A DNA stretch of 64,000 nucleotides from Istiophorus platypterus. Taxonomy: Eukaryota > Chordata > Actinopteri > Istiophoriformes > Istiophoridae. How positions within the stretch are numbered: the first letter of the stretch is position 1; the number at the start of each line of letters is the position of its first letter. The stretch is from assembly GCA_016859345.1 (NCBI GenBank), contig CM029126.1:15597527-15661526 (forward strand), read 5' to 3'. The notes below the pieces were generated by a model, which did not search any database, was not told the DNA's origin, and saw only the letters and a program-made list of their open reading frames with translations. Below are positions 9,575-20,966 of this stretch, piece by piece. The position numbers were made by a program, and so were the translations under genes.

Positions 9575-9699
9575 ATGGCGGGTAGTGAGGTCTCCGTGTC
9601 TTCAGGGGATCTCGTGACAATAAAAGAGGAGGAGGGGGAGTCCAGTGGCAACAACCATAAGACTCAAGTCATCCTGCACCTGCAGCCCATCCTGCATGG
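9575..9699 (+). CDS. gmeb1: gmeb1-like exon 2 (first coding exon)
   Basis: The exon probably begins at 9568 after the acceptor CTGTGCAG, with the ATG at 9575. An upstream in-frame ATG at 9503 lies in the intron. Donor CATGG|GTAACA. Encodes 41 residues including KTQVILHLQPILH, close to KTQVILQLQPV in GMEB1. Confidence 0.88.
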
Positions 9700-12600
9700 G
9701 TAACATGGCTTATATCATTAAATGGCCAATAGATGTGTATAGACATATTTCAAGTCGTGTATAGATTGATTTTTAGCATAATTGTAACATATTTTGCTCT
9801 ACCTCTTCCTGATATTAAACAAATTTTAGGAAACTATTCTACATCAATGAAGTATATAATCAGTTTAATGCTTTGCTGTTAAACTGAGAAGCATTCAACT
9901 CAGTGGCAGCATTAAATTATTTTAGTATTTTATATGTGAGAAAATGTTGCCCCCTGCAGGGTAAATGACGACATTACCGGCACTGGCACTACAGTCTTGG
10001 CCATAGAGACACATCATGGTAAGTAACACAGAGAGATTTCCCTTCACTTCTGCTGACACTTAATCCCTCAAGACAAAGGGCCAACGACATTTTTATTAAA
10101 ATAACTGTATTATGTGCACAAATGACTGTGATCTCTCACAGTGCATTGATTGTGTTATCACACGAGTCCTTCCTGCATTAGCATCTGGGAGGGTATTCTT
10201 CTGATGCACGCTATAGGTGGTTACGGTTTTGTCTTGTCTTCTCAATGTTTAGACAACAGTAGAGCAGAAGGAGAGGAAATTGAATATGGCTACCCCATCA
10301 CTTGTGGAGACAGCAGAGCAGTTCTGCTGTTTAAGAAGTTTGTGTGCCCTGGAATCAATGTCCGATGTGTCAAAGTAAGTTGATACGTTAACTGTGACCA
10401 AAGGGTGGTGAATTAGTCATTTATTAATACTGAAGAATCAATTAAACCTTTCTCGTCAAGACGTGATTATTTTCAGATCGTGACTGTCGTGTCTGTACTA
10501 CTCTCCAGTTACTTATAATAGCTTTTATAAACAAAACATTCTCCCCTTGCAGTTTAATGACCAGCTCATTAGCCCTAAGCAGTTTGTACACCTGGCAGGG
10601 AAAGCCACTCTGAAGGACTGGAAAAGGGCCATCAGACTGGGAGGGGTAATGCTCAGGTAATTAAAAAAAATTGCAAAAAAATTACAAAAAGACCCAAACA
10701 ATCAAACCAATATTTGTCTGTCGTCTTCCTCACAGCTGCTTGGGAGGCACAGCAACTAAATCGGAATGACCTTCAAGGGCATCATTTGCTTTCTTCTGTT
10801 GTATCGGCATTAGAGTATCAGACTTGAAATGTCTTGGTCTAACGTATTCAGCGGTGTATCTCACTCATAATTGCGCTTTTGTGGAGTCTTTCTGCATTGG
10901 GGTTTGCCACTACATTCCAGAGGTAGTCGGTAAGCAGCATTATCGTGATAGTGGGATCAAATAACAGGCTGCTGGGTGGTACTTTTCCCCCCTTTATCAT
11001 GTTTGCGCTTGTTCTTGATGTTGCTGTGAGTCAATATACCAACTCAATAGGCAATATTTGCTCTTTTCATCTTTATTCTTCCAGAGGTCAGATCAATGGG
11101 CTTTGTGTCATACAAACCTCTAGGAAGCTATTGGCATTGTTCAACAAATTCAGTCCATACTTTAACACCCCTCGCAGCTGTGTAACAGTTTTGTTGTGTT
11201 TTTTTTCTTGGACGCTCTGTGGTTTTCTTTTAAGCTGCTTCTCCCCGTGCAGGAAAATGATGGACTCTGGCCAGATAGATTTCTACCAACATGACACAGT
11301 GTGCAGCAACACCTGCCGCAGCACTAAATTTGATGTGCTGATCAACAGTACCAGGCTTCCTCCAGGGACCTCGGTGCAGCCGAGCCTGTCAAGTCTGGCT
11401 TTTGACCCACTTGGAGGACAGGTGCCTCTGCTGACAGGTAGATTTCAGTTGGCATTTAGTTTCTTGCTTATTCCCAAACATATGCCTGGACTGCTGTTCA
11501 TATCATTGAGTTGACAGAGACTAAAAACTTTTAAAGCCACCTGGATATCATTTATTTGCAATAATGAAACAAGTAAAGTGATTTCTTACAATGATTTTAG
11601 GACCTGAGGGGAAACAATGACGGAGGAAATGAGCTGAACATTGAAGTAAAAACATCTGCCTAAAGATGGACCAAACACTGCACAGTGAAAAAATGAAAAT
11701 CTAGAGGAAAACTATATCAGATTTTCCAGCAGTCTCTCCTCTGTCTTCTCACATTCACTGGTAAAATAGGAGGTTATTGTGCTGTGTTTACAGTATATGT
11801 ATGCTGTTTTTTCCTCCCATTTCAGAGGTTGTGCATGATGCAGCAGAGGTAGAGGGGACTTTGGGGGACAAGTTTGGCGCAACAGCAGAGTGGAGCCCTG
11901 GTGCAGCCCAGCCTGTAAACCATACAACAGCCAATGGACATGCAAAAAAGAGAAAGAGGGCTGACACATCTGGTAAACATAAGAAAGTATATAGTGGTGC
12001 TTGTTCAGCAGTTTGAATAGGATGAGGATTGGTGGGTTTGAAGAAAAAGACTCAGAAATGGGTTGGGTGATAGGACAATTAAAGTTTTTTGACTATTAAG
12101 GTATAATTCACAGACAATTTAAGTAAAAAAAAAAAAAAAGACCCCTCTGTATACTTCAGCCTTATTGAGCATTAATTGCGTTATATTCAAATAATTAACA
12201 TTTTAAATTAAAAGTTAGTTAGGGCACAGTTAGTTGCTATGGAACCTCTGTAGCTTTCGTAGGAGACGCCAAATGGGCATATCTTCTGTTTAAAAGCTTT
12301 GTAATCCAGCTGTATTCTGCAGTTTTGTATTTGCATGTGAAGGTCACAGGTTTCCCTGACAAGGATCTTTCAAGTGATATGGTATAACCTACACTGGAAA
12401 CTCTGAAGGGATCGGAGTTGCATCTACTTCTGGCATTAACCATTTTATTAGCTGACCAAGTGCAGTGTCCTGGAGGTAAATTTGGAAAGTGTTACCTCTT
12501 TATTATGGCAGGAAGTGAAGGTTTAGCCCATTGACCTTCAGTCCTCCAGAGGCTTTGCATTTGTAACCCGTGTCCTTTAAAGGAAATAGCCCTGCTTCAG

Positions 12601-15600
12601 CAACACAGCTGTATCCTCTTGGATAAAAATGAACTAACTAATGAGTAAAAGAAACACAACATTCAGTCTCAAATTTCAACCTCCATTGCATAAATAATAG
12701 ATAAATAAATAAATAAGAGAAACGATAACAACTGTGAATATTAACGTTATCTGCCTCTGGCCCTTATCTTGTTTCATGCCCCATGTTGTCACTGTTGTTT
12801 GACACCTCTGATACACAGAGCCACTGAGCCTCTGAATCTGCAGTTGTGCAATGTTATACTATTCCTGCAGACTGGCCTTAAAAAGTTGCTGACCCTGACA
12901 GGCAGAGAGTCACGTCCCTTTATATTACCATTGACGGCACCTGACATTTCTAAGTGTGGCTTTTTCTTGCAGGGACCTAAGCTTTTTTTTTTTTTTTAAG
13001 GGCTTTTAAAGGTGACCTGATCAGGCATTATTCCAGCTGGACCACAGTAGGTAAAATAGCCTCAAGTGATCCTTTGTGTGAACGGCAAATTGCAGTGCCT
13101 CACCGCAAAAGCAGTATTGCTTGTCACATGGCTTTGAACAAATTGACAACTCTGAGAAGAGGCACGCAGCCAATAAGTTTTCTCCTCTATCTAAAGAAAT
13201 GTGTTGCTTCCCATCAGTGTACATTCCTGACGTGGAGAAATATATGAATTTAGCCTCAGGTAGCTGCAAATGGGATGTGGAATAACATTTATCTCAACAG
13301 ACATTTAGGCAAACATGAAAGGGGATGCATTTCATGCAAGATGAGATATCAAGTACCTCTGACATGTTATCACTCGAATATACTCAACTTGCATTTTGCT
13401 CGGTTTTGCACAGATCCCATGAAATTTTTCATTCTCTCTCCAATCTGCTCGGCCCACCTCTCTCTCCTCTTAGATTACCACTTTTTCCATTTTCCTACTT
13501 TCTTAGACTTTTCTCTCTGGTCCTGTTACCTCCCTCTGCCTTTCATCTAACATCCTCTCTCAAAGTGCTGGACCTCTCCCACTTCTTCCCACTCCTTCTA
13601 TCTTTTTCATTGTTTCACCAACCCTGACACCTCCTCCCATAATTCCCTTTTCATTTTCACACTCTCTTTTCCAATCCTTTCACTCTCTTCTGTTCTCAAC
13701 CTTCCTCTGCCTTCACACTTCATCTCATTTATCCAATATTTCTTGTTTATTGCTTTGCCTTTTTTTGTATTGTTTCAAGTGTCTGTTGCTGTCCAACTCC
13801 AAAGCTCATATAGGAATACATACTTTAACACACATACACAGATCACCTCTAGGATTGTGCCTAAACCACTTTGTTATTTCTCTGTGTCATTTTCATTTTC
13901 TCTTTGTCACTTTGAGGTGAAAAGACAACGAAACAGAGACTTAGAGAGTTCCCCATGTCATATAATGCCCTTCCTAATTGACTTCCTCTAGATGGAGTAT
14001 TGAGCCTGTGGAGGGGTGTGGCAGACTCCGGGTTGATGGGCGAGGTCCTGTCCAGTCTCCAGACTGAATTGTTAGCCACTCTTAAAGGAGTGGAGTTTCG
14101 CAGTGAGAAGGCCAACCTGCAGGAGACAGGTGAGTTCCCACAGTGGGACCCGTCTAATCACTGGACTGTAAAAGGAATTGCTTTAATCAAATGGCAGTCA
14201 AGTTGAAAAAAAAAGTATAGCAAATTTAAAAAGAAAATTTAAAAAAAATCAAGAAAGTCATGGATATTGATCTTTTTTGTAAAGTGATATCCTGTGCAAT
14301 ATAAGAAATAGTATTCATTGTCCATGTCTCATAACTGATGGTGAATTATTTTGTTTTGTCAGATGCCATCATACTTAATTCCTTGTGTGAGATGTTTGGG
14401 CTTTTAGACTCAGTGAAGCAAGCTCTGGACCTGAGACGCAGCCTGATTGAAGAGAGCAAAATCCATAACAGTGTTTATGGTGAGAAAGCTGTTGAAGGCA
14501 ACATACAGCACATGCAATAATGATCCAGTGGAACCAATGACTCATCTTATGTTTCTTCATAGCGCAGGATGAGATTTTGGAGGAACGGAGGAAGCAGGAT
14601 TGTGATAAAAGCACATCCTACAAAAGCAAATCCTGGAAACACCTTCGACCTCAACATCACAACCCGTCAAACAGCCGAACAAAGAGTATGCTATCCCCTG
14701 TGAAGACAAGGCCGGTAATCCAGCCTCTCTCTGCTACTGGTTTACCTGCCGCATCTTATGCTCAGTTCATCATCAACCGTCAGCTCTTTCATTTCTCTGC
14801 CACCACTGACCCGCACCACCGTACTGGAGCTGGCAGGATGGACAGAGACAACAAAAGTACTATGCAGGAAAGAGACCATGATCTCAGTGAGACAGAGAGC
14901 CAGGAGAAGGTTCACCAGCAAGAACAGGATGGTATGGACACCTCAGGGATCTACAAAGGGCCTGGACAGAGGACTGCTAAGTCTCAGGAAGCCCCTCATC
15001 TTAGGAGCAAGGAAGAAGAGGAGACAGAGGGCTTGCATGACATCGGAAAGGGGATTATAGGGAGAGAGGCATCAAAGAAACATAAAAGTAAGTGAGAGAG
15101 ATGATCCTAAAGGAATGTTGGAGGACTAAGTGAGGGACTGTGCCTGAGACCCAAGGACTTAAAGGATAAAAGATTCAAAAATAACATTTACTTTGTAGAA
15201 AAGTTTTTTTTTTTGGGGGTGATCACATCCACACTTCAGTACTAATAATAGAATTGTATTCTACTACAAGAAGAACTAAAAGAATTGTATTGAATTATCT
15301 CAGTGGCATTACAGCATTTGTTATTAAATTGAAATGGCACATTCAAGGGAGCATTTCAGACAAGCTTTTCTAGCATTTTAACAAATCAAAATACTTTGAT
15401 GAGGTGAAATGATTAGTTGATTCATTGACAAGCAGTTAACCAGCAACAATTTGATAATCAATTAGTCATTTCATTTTTTTTTCTAAGCTAAAACATTCCA
15501 AAACTCTACTGGTCCCAGCTTCTCGAATATAATTATTTGATTTTTTTTTAGTCCTACTTTTGGGTTTTTGACTGTTAGTTTGAAAAAAAAGCAATATTTT

Positions 15601-16535
15601 GCAATATGTCACAATGTGTCACTTCCTTTGTTCTGGGAAAATGCAAAAGGTATTTTTTATTTTACTACTAATATTACTTGGATATTTTGTAGACCAGAAG
15701 TGATAGATTTATGCAGGAAATAATTAGTGGTTTGTTGAAAATTATTGTTAGATGCTGCCCTAAAATAGAGAGTTCTCTCTTATCTACTGGATTTAGTTCT
15801 AGAAGCCCTACTTCTGACAGAACTCTATTTAAGTGTTTCTAAATTTTAGTGTGATAATGTTATTTAGAAATCTGTAAATGTAATATTTGATTCTACCTTT
15901 CGGTTCTTTGGTGATAACATTTTCCTTTATCAGAAAGTAGTTGGCAAATTTTTCAGGTATTTGTGACAAAGTTTCCCAATATTTTTATAATTAACTTCTT
16001 ATCATATTTGTAATTTAACATACTTATTGTGTGAGTTAACACTTGTGTATTGAATTTTTGTTATAATTTAGATTTTCTGAAATATTTCCACTCTACCTTG
16101 TATTTAGGCACTTGTGATAATGCCTAAGTCCTGCCTAAGGTCTACACACCTGACACTCTCTGCCTGAAGACTACATTACTCTAAATTTATATATACTCAG
16201 ATCTATATATAAAATAAGTATTGTGACTGTTGGCTTGTGCTCTTGCAGGATGCTGTGTATTAATGAGCTGCAAATACAGAATCATGTTAAATAACCCCTT
16301 CTCCATTTACTGTAGAAAAATTATAAAAAATATGAAAGTGTTATCTTGTACAATAATGAAAACATTTTAAATAAAAACCTTTACAATTTTAACAGAAGCT
16401 GTGTTTAAGCTTGTGTGTCAAGAAATACTCGATTCTTTAATTCTTTTTATGTCAGGTTATTGATGAAAATTGTAAAATACTGGTTGGATATTTCATTCAT
16501 CTCCTTGTCTTTCTGCAGGTTTGGCTAACCTCTGA
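9575..16535 (+). CDS. gmeb1: gmeb1-like gene (glucocorticoid modulatory element-binding protein, SAND domain)
   Basis: Nuclear DNA-binding protein of the GMEB family, which binds ACGT-type elements and modulates glucocorticoid-receptor transcription. Exons: 9575-9699, 9960-10018, 10253-10374, 10553-10656, 11253-11437, 11826-11972, 13992-14129, 14363-14479, 14563-15087 and 16519-16535. They total 1539 nt in one frame (512 residues plus stop). The N terminus MAGSEVSVSSGDLV resembles MANAEVSVPVGDVV of GMEB1. SAND domain at about 76-164: YPITCGDSRA, KKFVCPGINVRC, the KDWK core at 123-126, MMDSGQIDFYQHD and a His/Cys cluster CSNTCRST. A helical GMEB region follows (LWRGVADSGLM, then FGLLDSVKQAL). 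The C-terminal third is diverged and shorter than in human GMEB1 (about 570 aa). Confidence 0.93.
9960..10018 (+). CDS. gmeb1: gmeb1-like coding exon 2
   Basis: 59 bp, acceptor CCTGCAG|GGTAAA and donor CATG|GTAAGT. Encodes VNDDITGTGTTVLAIETHH, like the AVVAVETH segment of GMEB1. Confidence 0.85.
10253..10374 (+). CDS. gmeb1: gmeb1-like coding exon 3 (SAND domain start)
   Basis: 122 bp, acceptor TGTTTAG|ACAAC and donor CAAA|GTAAGT. Encodes GYPITCGDSRAVLLFKKF then VCPGINVRCVK, strongly conserved in GMEB proteins. Confidence 0.95.
10553..10656 (+). CDS. gmeb1: gmeb1-like coding exon 4 (SAND KDWK motif)
   Basis: 104 bp, acceptor CTTGCAG|TTTAAT and donor CTCAG|GTAATT. Encodes FNDQLISPKQFVHLAGKA then TLKDWKRAIRLGG, the DNA-binding core. 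Confidence 0.96.
11253..11437 (+). CDS. gmeb1: gmeb1-like coding exon 5 (SAND C-terminal part)
   Basis: 185 bp, acceptor CGTGCAG|GAAAAT and donor ACAG|GTAGAT. Encodes KMMDSGQIDFYQHD, then TVCSNTCRSTKFDVL, with the His/Cys zinc-site pattern of GMEB1. Confidence 0.96.
11826..11972 (+). CDS. gmeb1: gmeb1-like coding exon 6
   Basis: 147 bp, acceptor ATTTCAG|AGGTTG and donor TCTG|GTAAAC. Poorly conserved linker with a basic cluster KKRKR, a possible nuclear localisation signal. Confidence 0.85.
11973..13991 (+). other. gmeb1-like intron after coding exon 6, with pyrimidine-rich tract
   Basis: Intron of 2.0 kb. About 13420-13720 is a strongly C/T-rich tract on the plus strand. No exon was recognised in the rest. 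Confidence 0.75.
13992..14129 (+). CDS. gmeb1: gmeb1-like coding exon 7
   Basis: 138 bp, acceptor CCTCTAG|ATGGAG and donor ACAG|GTGAGT. Encodes LWRGVADSGLMGEVLSSLQ, matching the FWKGIADVGLMEEVV helix of GMEB1. Confidence 0.92.
14363..14479 (+). CDS. gmeb1: gmeb1-like coding exon 8
   Basis: 117 bp, acceptor TTGTCAG|ATGCC and donor TATG|GTGAGA. Encodes MFGLLDSVKQALDLRR, equivalent to TFGLMDTVKKVLDNRR in GMEB1. Confidence 0.93.
14563..15087 (+). CDS. gmeb1: gmeb1-like coding exon 9 (large C-terminal exon)
   Basis: 525 bp, acceptor TTCATAG|CGCAGG. Encodes a charged coiled region (ILEERRKQD) and a low-complexity tail that includes QLFHFSATTDPHHR, weakly like the QLFRYATVV part of GMEB1. It ends at the strong donor AAAA|GTAAGT; reading through instead would stop at 15093-15095. 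Confidence 0.87.
15088..16518 (+). other. Last gmeb1-like intron
   Basis: AT-rich intron of 1.4 kb with one copy of the AT-rich dispersed repeat at about 15402-15764. An AATAAA at 16369 could serve an alternative 3' end if exon 9 is not spliced. Confidence 0.65.
15402..15764 (+). repeat. AT-rich dispersed repeat, copy 2
   Basis: Carries TTTGATAATCAATTAGTCAT, GGTCCCAGCTTCTCGAATAT and GGGTTTTTGACTGTTAG, and ends TGTTAGATGCTGCCCT, the inverse of the start of copy 1. Confidence 0.6.
16519..16535 (+). CDS. gmeb1: gmeb1-like last coding exon
   Basis: Acceptor TTTCTGCAG|GTTTGG. It adds only S-L-A-N-L and TGA. The support is the splice-site pair and frame; read-through from exon 9 would give almost the same protein. 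Confidence 0.6.
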
Positions 16536-16990
16536 TGAGCATGACTGTTACATTTATAGAACAGAAGTTAATGGGTAAATCAACAGTAAGCCATAAAGCA
16601 GAGAAAACAGCTTCTCTATCAATTTGCCTTTGTGCCATATGATCACAAGGCATAACTGATGTCAAACAATAATTTTTGATATTACAGCCTTTTTGATGTC
16701 ACTTCCTGGTGTGTTTGACCACCCATTCAAACTTCATCTGATCAAAGATAAAAACATTGCAGCAGTTTTCTGCTCTAGGTGAGGTGCCATTGATTCACTT
16801 TTTGAGCACCATGCTGCATGCAAAGACTGTGATAGACGGTGATGGTTTGATCAACAGTTTTTTGACAATTTCCTTCAGAACTGTAACGATATGTTATTAT
16901 AAATTCATGCACAATGCTGCCTGTGTAGATGTATTTGTTTGTGAGGGGTTATGAGTGTCAGCTAATAAAATTACTTTCATCATAGTGCAG
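16536..16990 (+). other. gmeb1: gmeb1-like 3' UTR (approximate end)
   Basis: From the TGA to just past the poly(A) signal at 16964. The downstream DNA near 17010-17055 is GT/T-rich, as expected after a cleavage site. Confidence 0.65.
16964..16969 (+). terminator. Poly(A) signal of the gmeb1-like gene
   Basis: AATAAA, followed about 15-45 bases on by a GT-rich stretch (TTGTTGTTTGAGGGTTGG). Confidence 0.7.
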
Positions 16991-18700
16991 CTGTCAGCTT
17001 CCCTGCTGACATCTGTCTTGTTGTTTGAGGGTTGGTTTTTGTTTTTTGTTTTTTAAAATTTGCAACATCCTGTTAGCTTTCCTGTAAATTAAACTATCTT
17101 GCACTTGAACAGTTTCAAGCACACATACTCCCTATTTTAAATAAATTTCTACTCTGTCCCTGAAATACCAGGGCATGAAAATGGCTGCCATGCATCAAGT
17201 AGGTGTTATTACAGGTGTTAGCTCGACATACGCTGTCCTCTTCTGGTTAAATTAAGTAATTTGCTGAGCAGTCCATCATTCATCTGTCATTCTGGGCTAA
17301 CAACATTAGAAACTGAGATATGCATTCATTTTGGAAGCCTCAGATGCATCTGTTGGCCCCCTTTAATTTAATTCACAAATTTAATGTTCACACACAACAA
17401 CAAAATGAATGATGAATAGCCTGCATAATGGTGTCTTGATCCAATTGGGAGTCCATGAGCCACGGCTAAATGTGTCGGCCCAGCCATGTTTTAACAGCAG
17501 CTTGGTTCATCCAGGGGACTGGCTGCAGCATCAGCACTTATGCAAGATGTTCAGTGTCTAATGTGAATTGCAAATGCCATGGAAAGCTTTAATCAAAAAC
17601 AACAGGGCACCTTGCAGCATGTGACAAGTTTCCAGCAGTTCATAATCAAATACACAACCCTAAAGCTTTTACGCGTTATATAGGACCATTAGATATCTGC
17701 GAACCTTGCAAATATAATACTTGTCAATGTCACAGTGGCTTCTCAAACCTTTCTGCATGTTCTGGATTTTTACATATAGGTGATCAGATTACATTGAATG
17801 ATTTCAATAGATTCCTCTTAGGTACTCTCCACCAATCATGGCCATTTGTGCTCAGGAGAAAAAAATATAACCAATATCAAATGCAAATTCAGTGCACATA
17901 ACGTGACAAGAAGACTGTCTAATTTATGGAGAAATATGCTTTGCACCTGTCGTGGGGAGGTGTAAGGCATGCTTACCTGTCTGTAGTGTGAGAATATAGT
18001 ATATGACTTGATGAAAAAGTTGCTAATATAAAAGGATTGTTTTAAGTATATGTTATAGATAGCCGATTTAAATAGATCTGAGACAGCTGATACGATTTTA
18101 AAATAGGAGACTGAGGATTTCATTGTTAGAGCAGGTATTACTTTTTAAAACACAAGCCTATCTGTGGTGCAAGGGCGTGTAGCTGGCTTAAATGATTAGT
18201 ATTTCCTCAACCTGTGGCCTTTTTTTTTTTCGTCAGACCGCTAATCCTGTGTACCTGTGCTCGCTGGGTGCATGGTGACAGCTGTTAGGAGTTGCTGGCC
18301 AGTGAAGATTACGTATTTCCTCATTAAAATTAAGCCAAATGGATGAAAGGGCAGAGAAAACAGATTAGCGCCTTCTCTGTCTCCACAGACACACACCAGC
18401 ACACACTGACAATTTTTTTTTTTTTTGGTTATCTAGAGGAACGGTGCGTCGAGGTATATTTATTTTATAGAGATTTGGCCTAACCCTTAACCACGACTAC
18501 CGCTCACCTAACCCCATCTCCCGCCTGACGCTTTCCCAAACCTCAGTGAAAAACAAATCTTGCATTCACCCTGTCTGGAACTCGACCATCAGCCCACGGA
18601 TCTAACCCTTATTCTGATTCTCACCTTAAAACGCAGCTTGAAACCTCAAACGGCCCTTTGAAGAGGTAAACACTGGCAAGTACCTGTCCGCGTGCGTAAA
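16991..18700. other. Intergenic DNA between gmeb1-like and ptpru-like genes
   Basis: AT-rich, with no convincing coding exon on either strand. Short frames such as minus 17836-18123 have no domain or splice context. I see nothing further. Confidence 0.6.
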
Positions 18701-18757
18701 CGCAAACACACACGCACGCACACGCACGCATACACACACGCACACACACACACGACG

Positions 18758-18789
<32 letters not shown>

Positions 18790-18841
18790 CACACAAACAC
18801 ACACGCACGCACACACACGCGCAATACGCGCAACACGCACA
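18701..18841. repeat. CA/CACG-rich microsatellite upstream of ptpru-like exon 1
   Basis: About 140 bp of imperfect (CA)n with interspersed CACGCA units, so it could adopt Z-DNA. The long frames on both strands here are only repeat translations. Confidence 0.92.
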
Positions 18842-18981
18842 CCGCGGGGTTCCGCGGATGTCGTTGCCGAGCGCAGCCATTTGGAGGCGCCCGGCTCATG
18901 CTCTGTACGCGCGGTGGCCCGGTGGAGGCTGGGAAGGAAAGTGGGTCTGAGAAAGAAATCTCTCCCCTCAACTGTTTACCC

Positions 18982-18989
18982 TGACGTCA
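18982..18989. promoter_or_regulatory. Palindromic CRE (CREB/ATF site) in the ptpru-like promoter
   Basis: TGACGTCA, the full palindrome, 174 bp upstream of the ATG at 19163 in a moderately CpG-rich stretch without an obvious TATA box. Confidence 0.55.
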
Positions 18990-19162
18990 GTTTGCAGAAC
19001 TAGCTCTGCCCTGTCTCCCTCAGTGTCTGTGAAAAACTCCACTCGGTGAGAACCGGGGGGGGAAATAGGTGGGTTCGGCCCCACCACTCGCTCGCCCGGA
19101 CCTCACGGAGTGAATGAAATGATTCCTTCTGCACGTTCAAAGTGGACTACAACAGCTAGACG

Positions 19163-19232
19163 ATGAACACCTGCACCTTTCTGTTGATTTTGACTGTTCA
19201 GATCTACGCCGATGGCATGGAGGGGCCAACAG
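19163..19232 (+). CDS. ptpru: ptpru-like exon 1 (signal peptide of an R2B receptor tyrosine phosphatase)
   Basis: 23 codons plus one base, ending at donor ACAG|GTAAGA (phase 1). The peptide starts MNTCTFLLILTVQIYADG and is a short signal peptide. It aligns without gaps to the start of human PTPRU: LILTVQIYADGMEGPT against LALTFQLCAPETETPA. PTPRU is a cell-adhesion receptor with MAM, Ig, FNIII and phosphatase domains; none of the later exons is in the window. In human, GMEB1 and PTPRU lie close together on 1p35, which supports the call. R2B phosphatase genes usually have a very long first intron, as here. Any other secreted or membrane protein cannot be excluded from 23 residues alone. Confidence 0.58.
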
Positions 19233-19969
19233 GTAAGAGCCTCCTTCGCGTTGATCTCCGCAACGCGGTTTGGAAGTTGTTTTACACGTGGATGGAACTC
19301 CACCGAGCGCAAAAGCGGAGCGAGTCTGGCGAGGATGCCAACTTTGTATCTCCCCCTCTCTTCCCGAACACGTTGCTGCGTTTATCTGCGGCTTACTGCT
19401 GCTTCCAGTGACTTACTAATGGGACAGTGTTAATCCTCCCGGCAGAGAGAAAAAAAAAACAGTTAAAAAATTAACTTTGTGAGGCGAAGTATTGAGTTTT
19501 CTTCATGCTTAGACCCCTGCAAATAAAAAAAAGGGGTAATTTAGGAAGGACTGCGCCTGGGTGTTCTGGGGAAAGCTCCCATTTCCCAAAACAACAATCC
19601 TCTGCACCGCCCGAGTTTTTTTTCCTTATTGCTAAAACACACGTAAAGTCGCCAGCTGGGATCAGAGCTAGTATAGATTGTGATCCAAAGTTAGTAATGA
19701 GTTCATTCTCTCAAACGGACTGAACGACACTCCCACCGACTTTCATCAATATCTTTGGGCATGAATCACCTAAATGAAACCAGCCCGATCCAGGCTGTGG
19801 TGACAAACACAGACTGGTACCTGGAGCTGCTCGATACGGACGTTGGGTTGCGTAAATGTGGACTGAGCGACTCCTTTTTAAAAGTTTGCGTTTTAATGTG
19901 GTTTGATACGTTGTAATGCTTTTTGATCATTTTTTTTTCTTTTACACCAAGTTCTCATAATGTTATTCC

Positions 19970-20071
19970 GAGGTGTAGGCTGTGGGGAAATAGTCAGATT
20001 CATTCTCAGAGCTACTGGATGAGGTGTAGGCTGTGGGGAAATAGTCAGATTCATTCTCAGAGCTACTGGAT
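19970..20071 (+). repeat. Perfect 51-bp tandem duplication (2 copies)
   Basis: Two identical 51-bp units, 19970-20020 and 20021-20071, each beginning GAGGTGTAGGCTGTGGGG and ending GAGCTACTGGAT, directly adjacent. Confidence 0.97.
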
Positions 20072-20599
20072 TTTCTCCTGAGGCGATGAGCTAACAGTGT
20101 GCTCTAAATCTTTTAAGATGATGAAAATGAAACACATCCACATGATAGATGTGTGAAGTTTTTTGGTTTTTTTTTTTAAAAATTCGTATCCCCTTTATTT
20201 AAGTCATATTTTCTCTTTTGAGAGCAGACAAGCTGGACTGTAACATGGTGACAAGGTTTTTTTTTTCAGATAAAAAGATCAAAATTATGCAGATTTTAAA
20301 ACTGACGCCGGCTTTTCCTCATTTCATGTTCATGGTAGTAGGAGAAATAAACCTTTTTTTCTTTTTTGAAAATCAGCTACATATATTAGAGATGGAATGA
20401 AAGAGAAAGAGAGGTTAAACTAAATATCTTTGATATTAATCTGGCCCAGACCTTTTCATATTCATCCATCCATATTCTTGTTTTTAAAATCTGCTTTTAT
20501 TCTCTGAATTCTGTGTCATTTGTGCAATGTAATTACATGGCTATTTCTGGATATATTGTTTAAAGGCCGAAGTGACTTGGTCCTGCTTGAATCTCTTTG

Positions 20600-20633
<34 letters not shown>

Positions 20634-20676
20634 ACACACACACACACACACACACTAACACACACACACACACACC
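20600..20676. repeat. (CA)n microsatellite
   Basis: About 75 bp of CA repeat with two interruptions. Confidence 0.95.
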
Positions 20677-20928
20677 AGTGCATAATTTTACCCCTGTGGA
20701 ACACAGAACCAGGGTAATATAATATAGTGGTAATATTGGTAACATTTACACTGCAGACTGGGTTAACAATGTAGAACAATGCGACAAAGTGCTTGTCAAA
20801 TGTGTGTTGAAAAAAGCAGCCTGATTATATTGAGATCACGAGGTGATTTGCCTTGAAATGTAGCTGTACTACAAGAGATGAGAAAAACTATTAATGTGCA
20901 GTATTGCACACATAATTCACTGTGAAAG

Positions 20929-20966
20929 AAACAACAACAACAAAAACAACAACAACAACAACAAAC
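20929..20966. repeat. (CAA)n microsatellite
   Basis: Imperfect AAC/CAA trinucleotide run. Confidence 0.9.

Noticed and set aside
17836..18123. 95-codon minus-strand frame between gmeb1-like and ptpru-like genes
   Set aside because: AT-rich chance frame without domain, promoter or poly(A) signal support.
18621..19003. Cys/Val-rich and His/Thr-rich frames
   Set aside because: Translations of the CA/CACG repeat.
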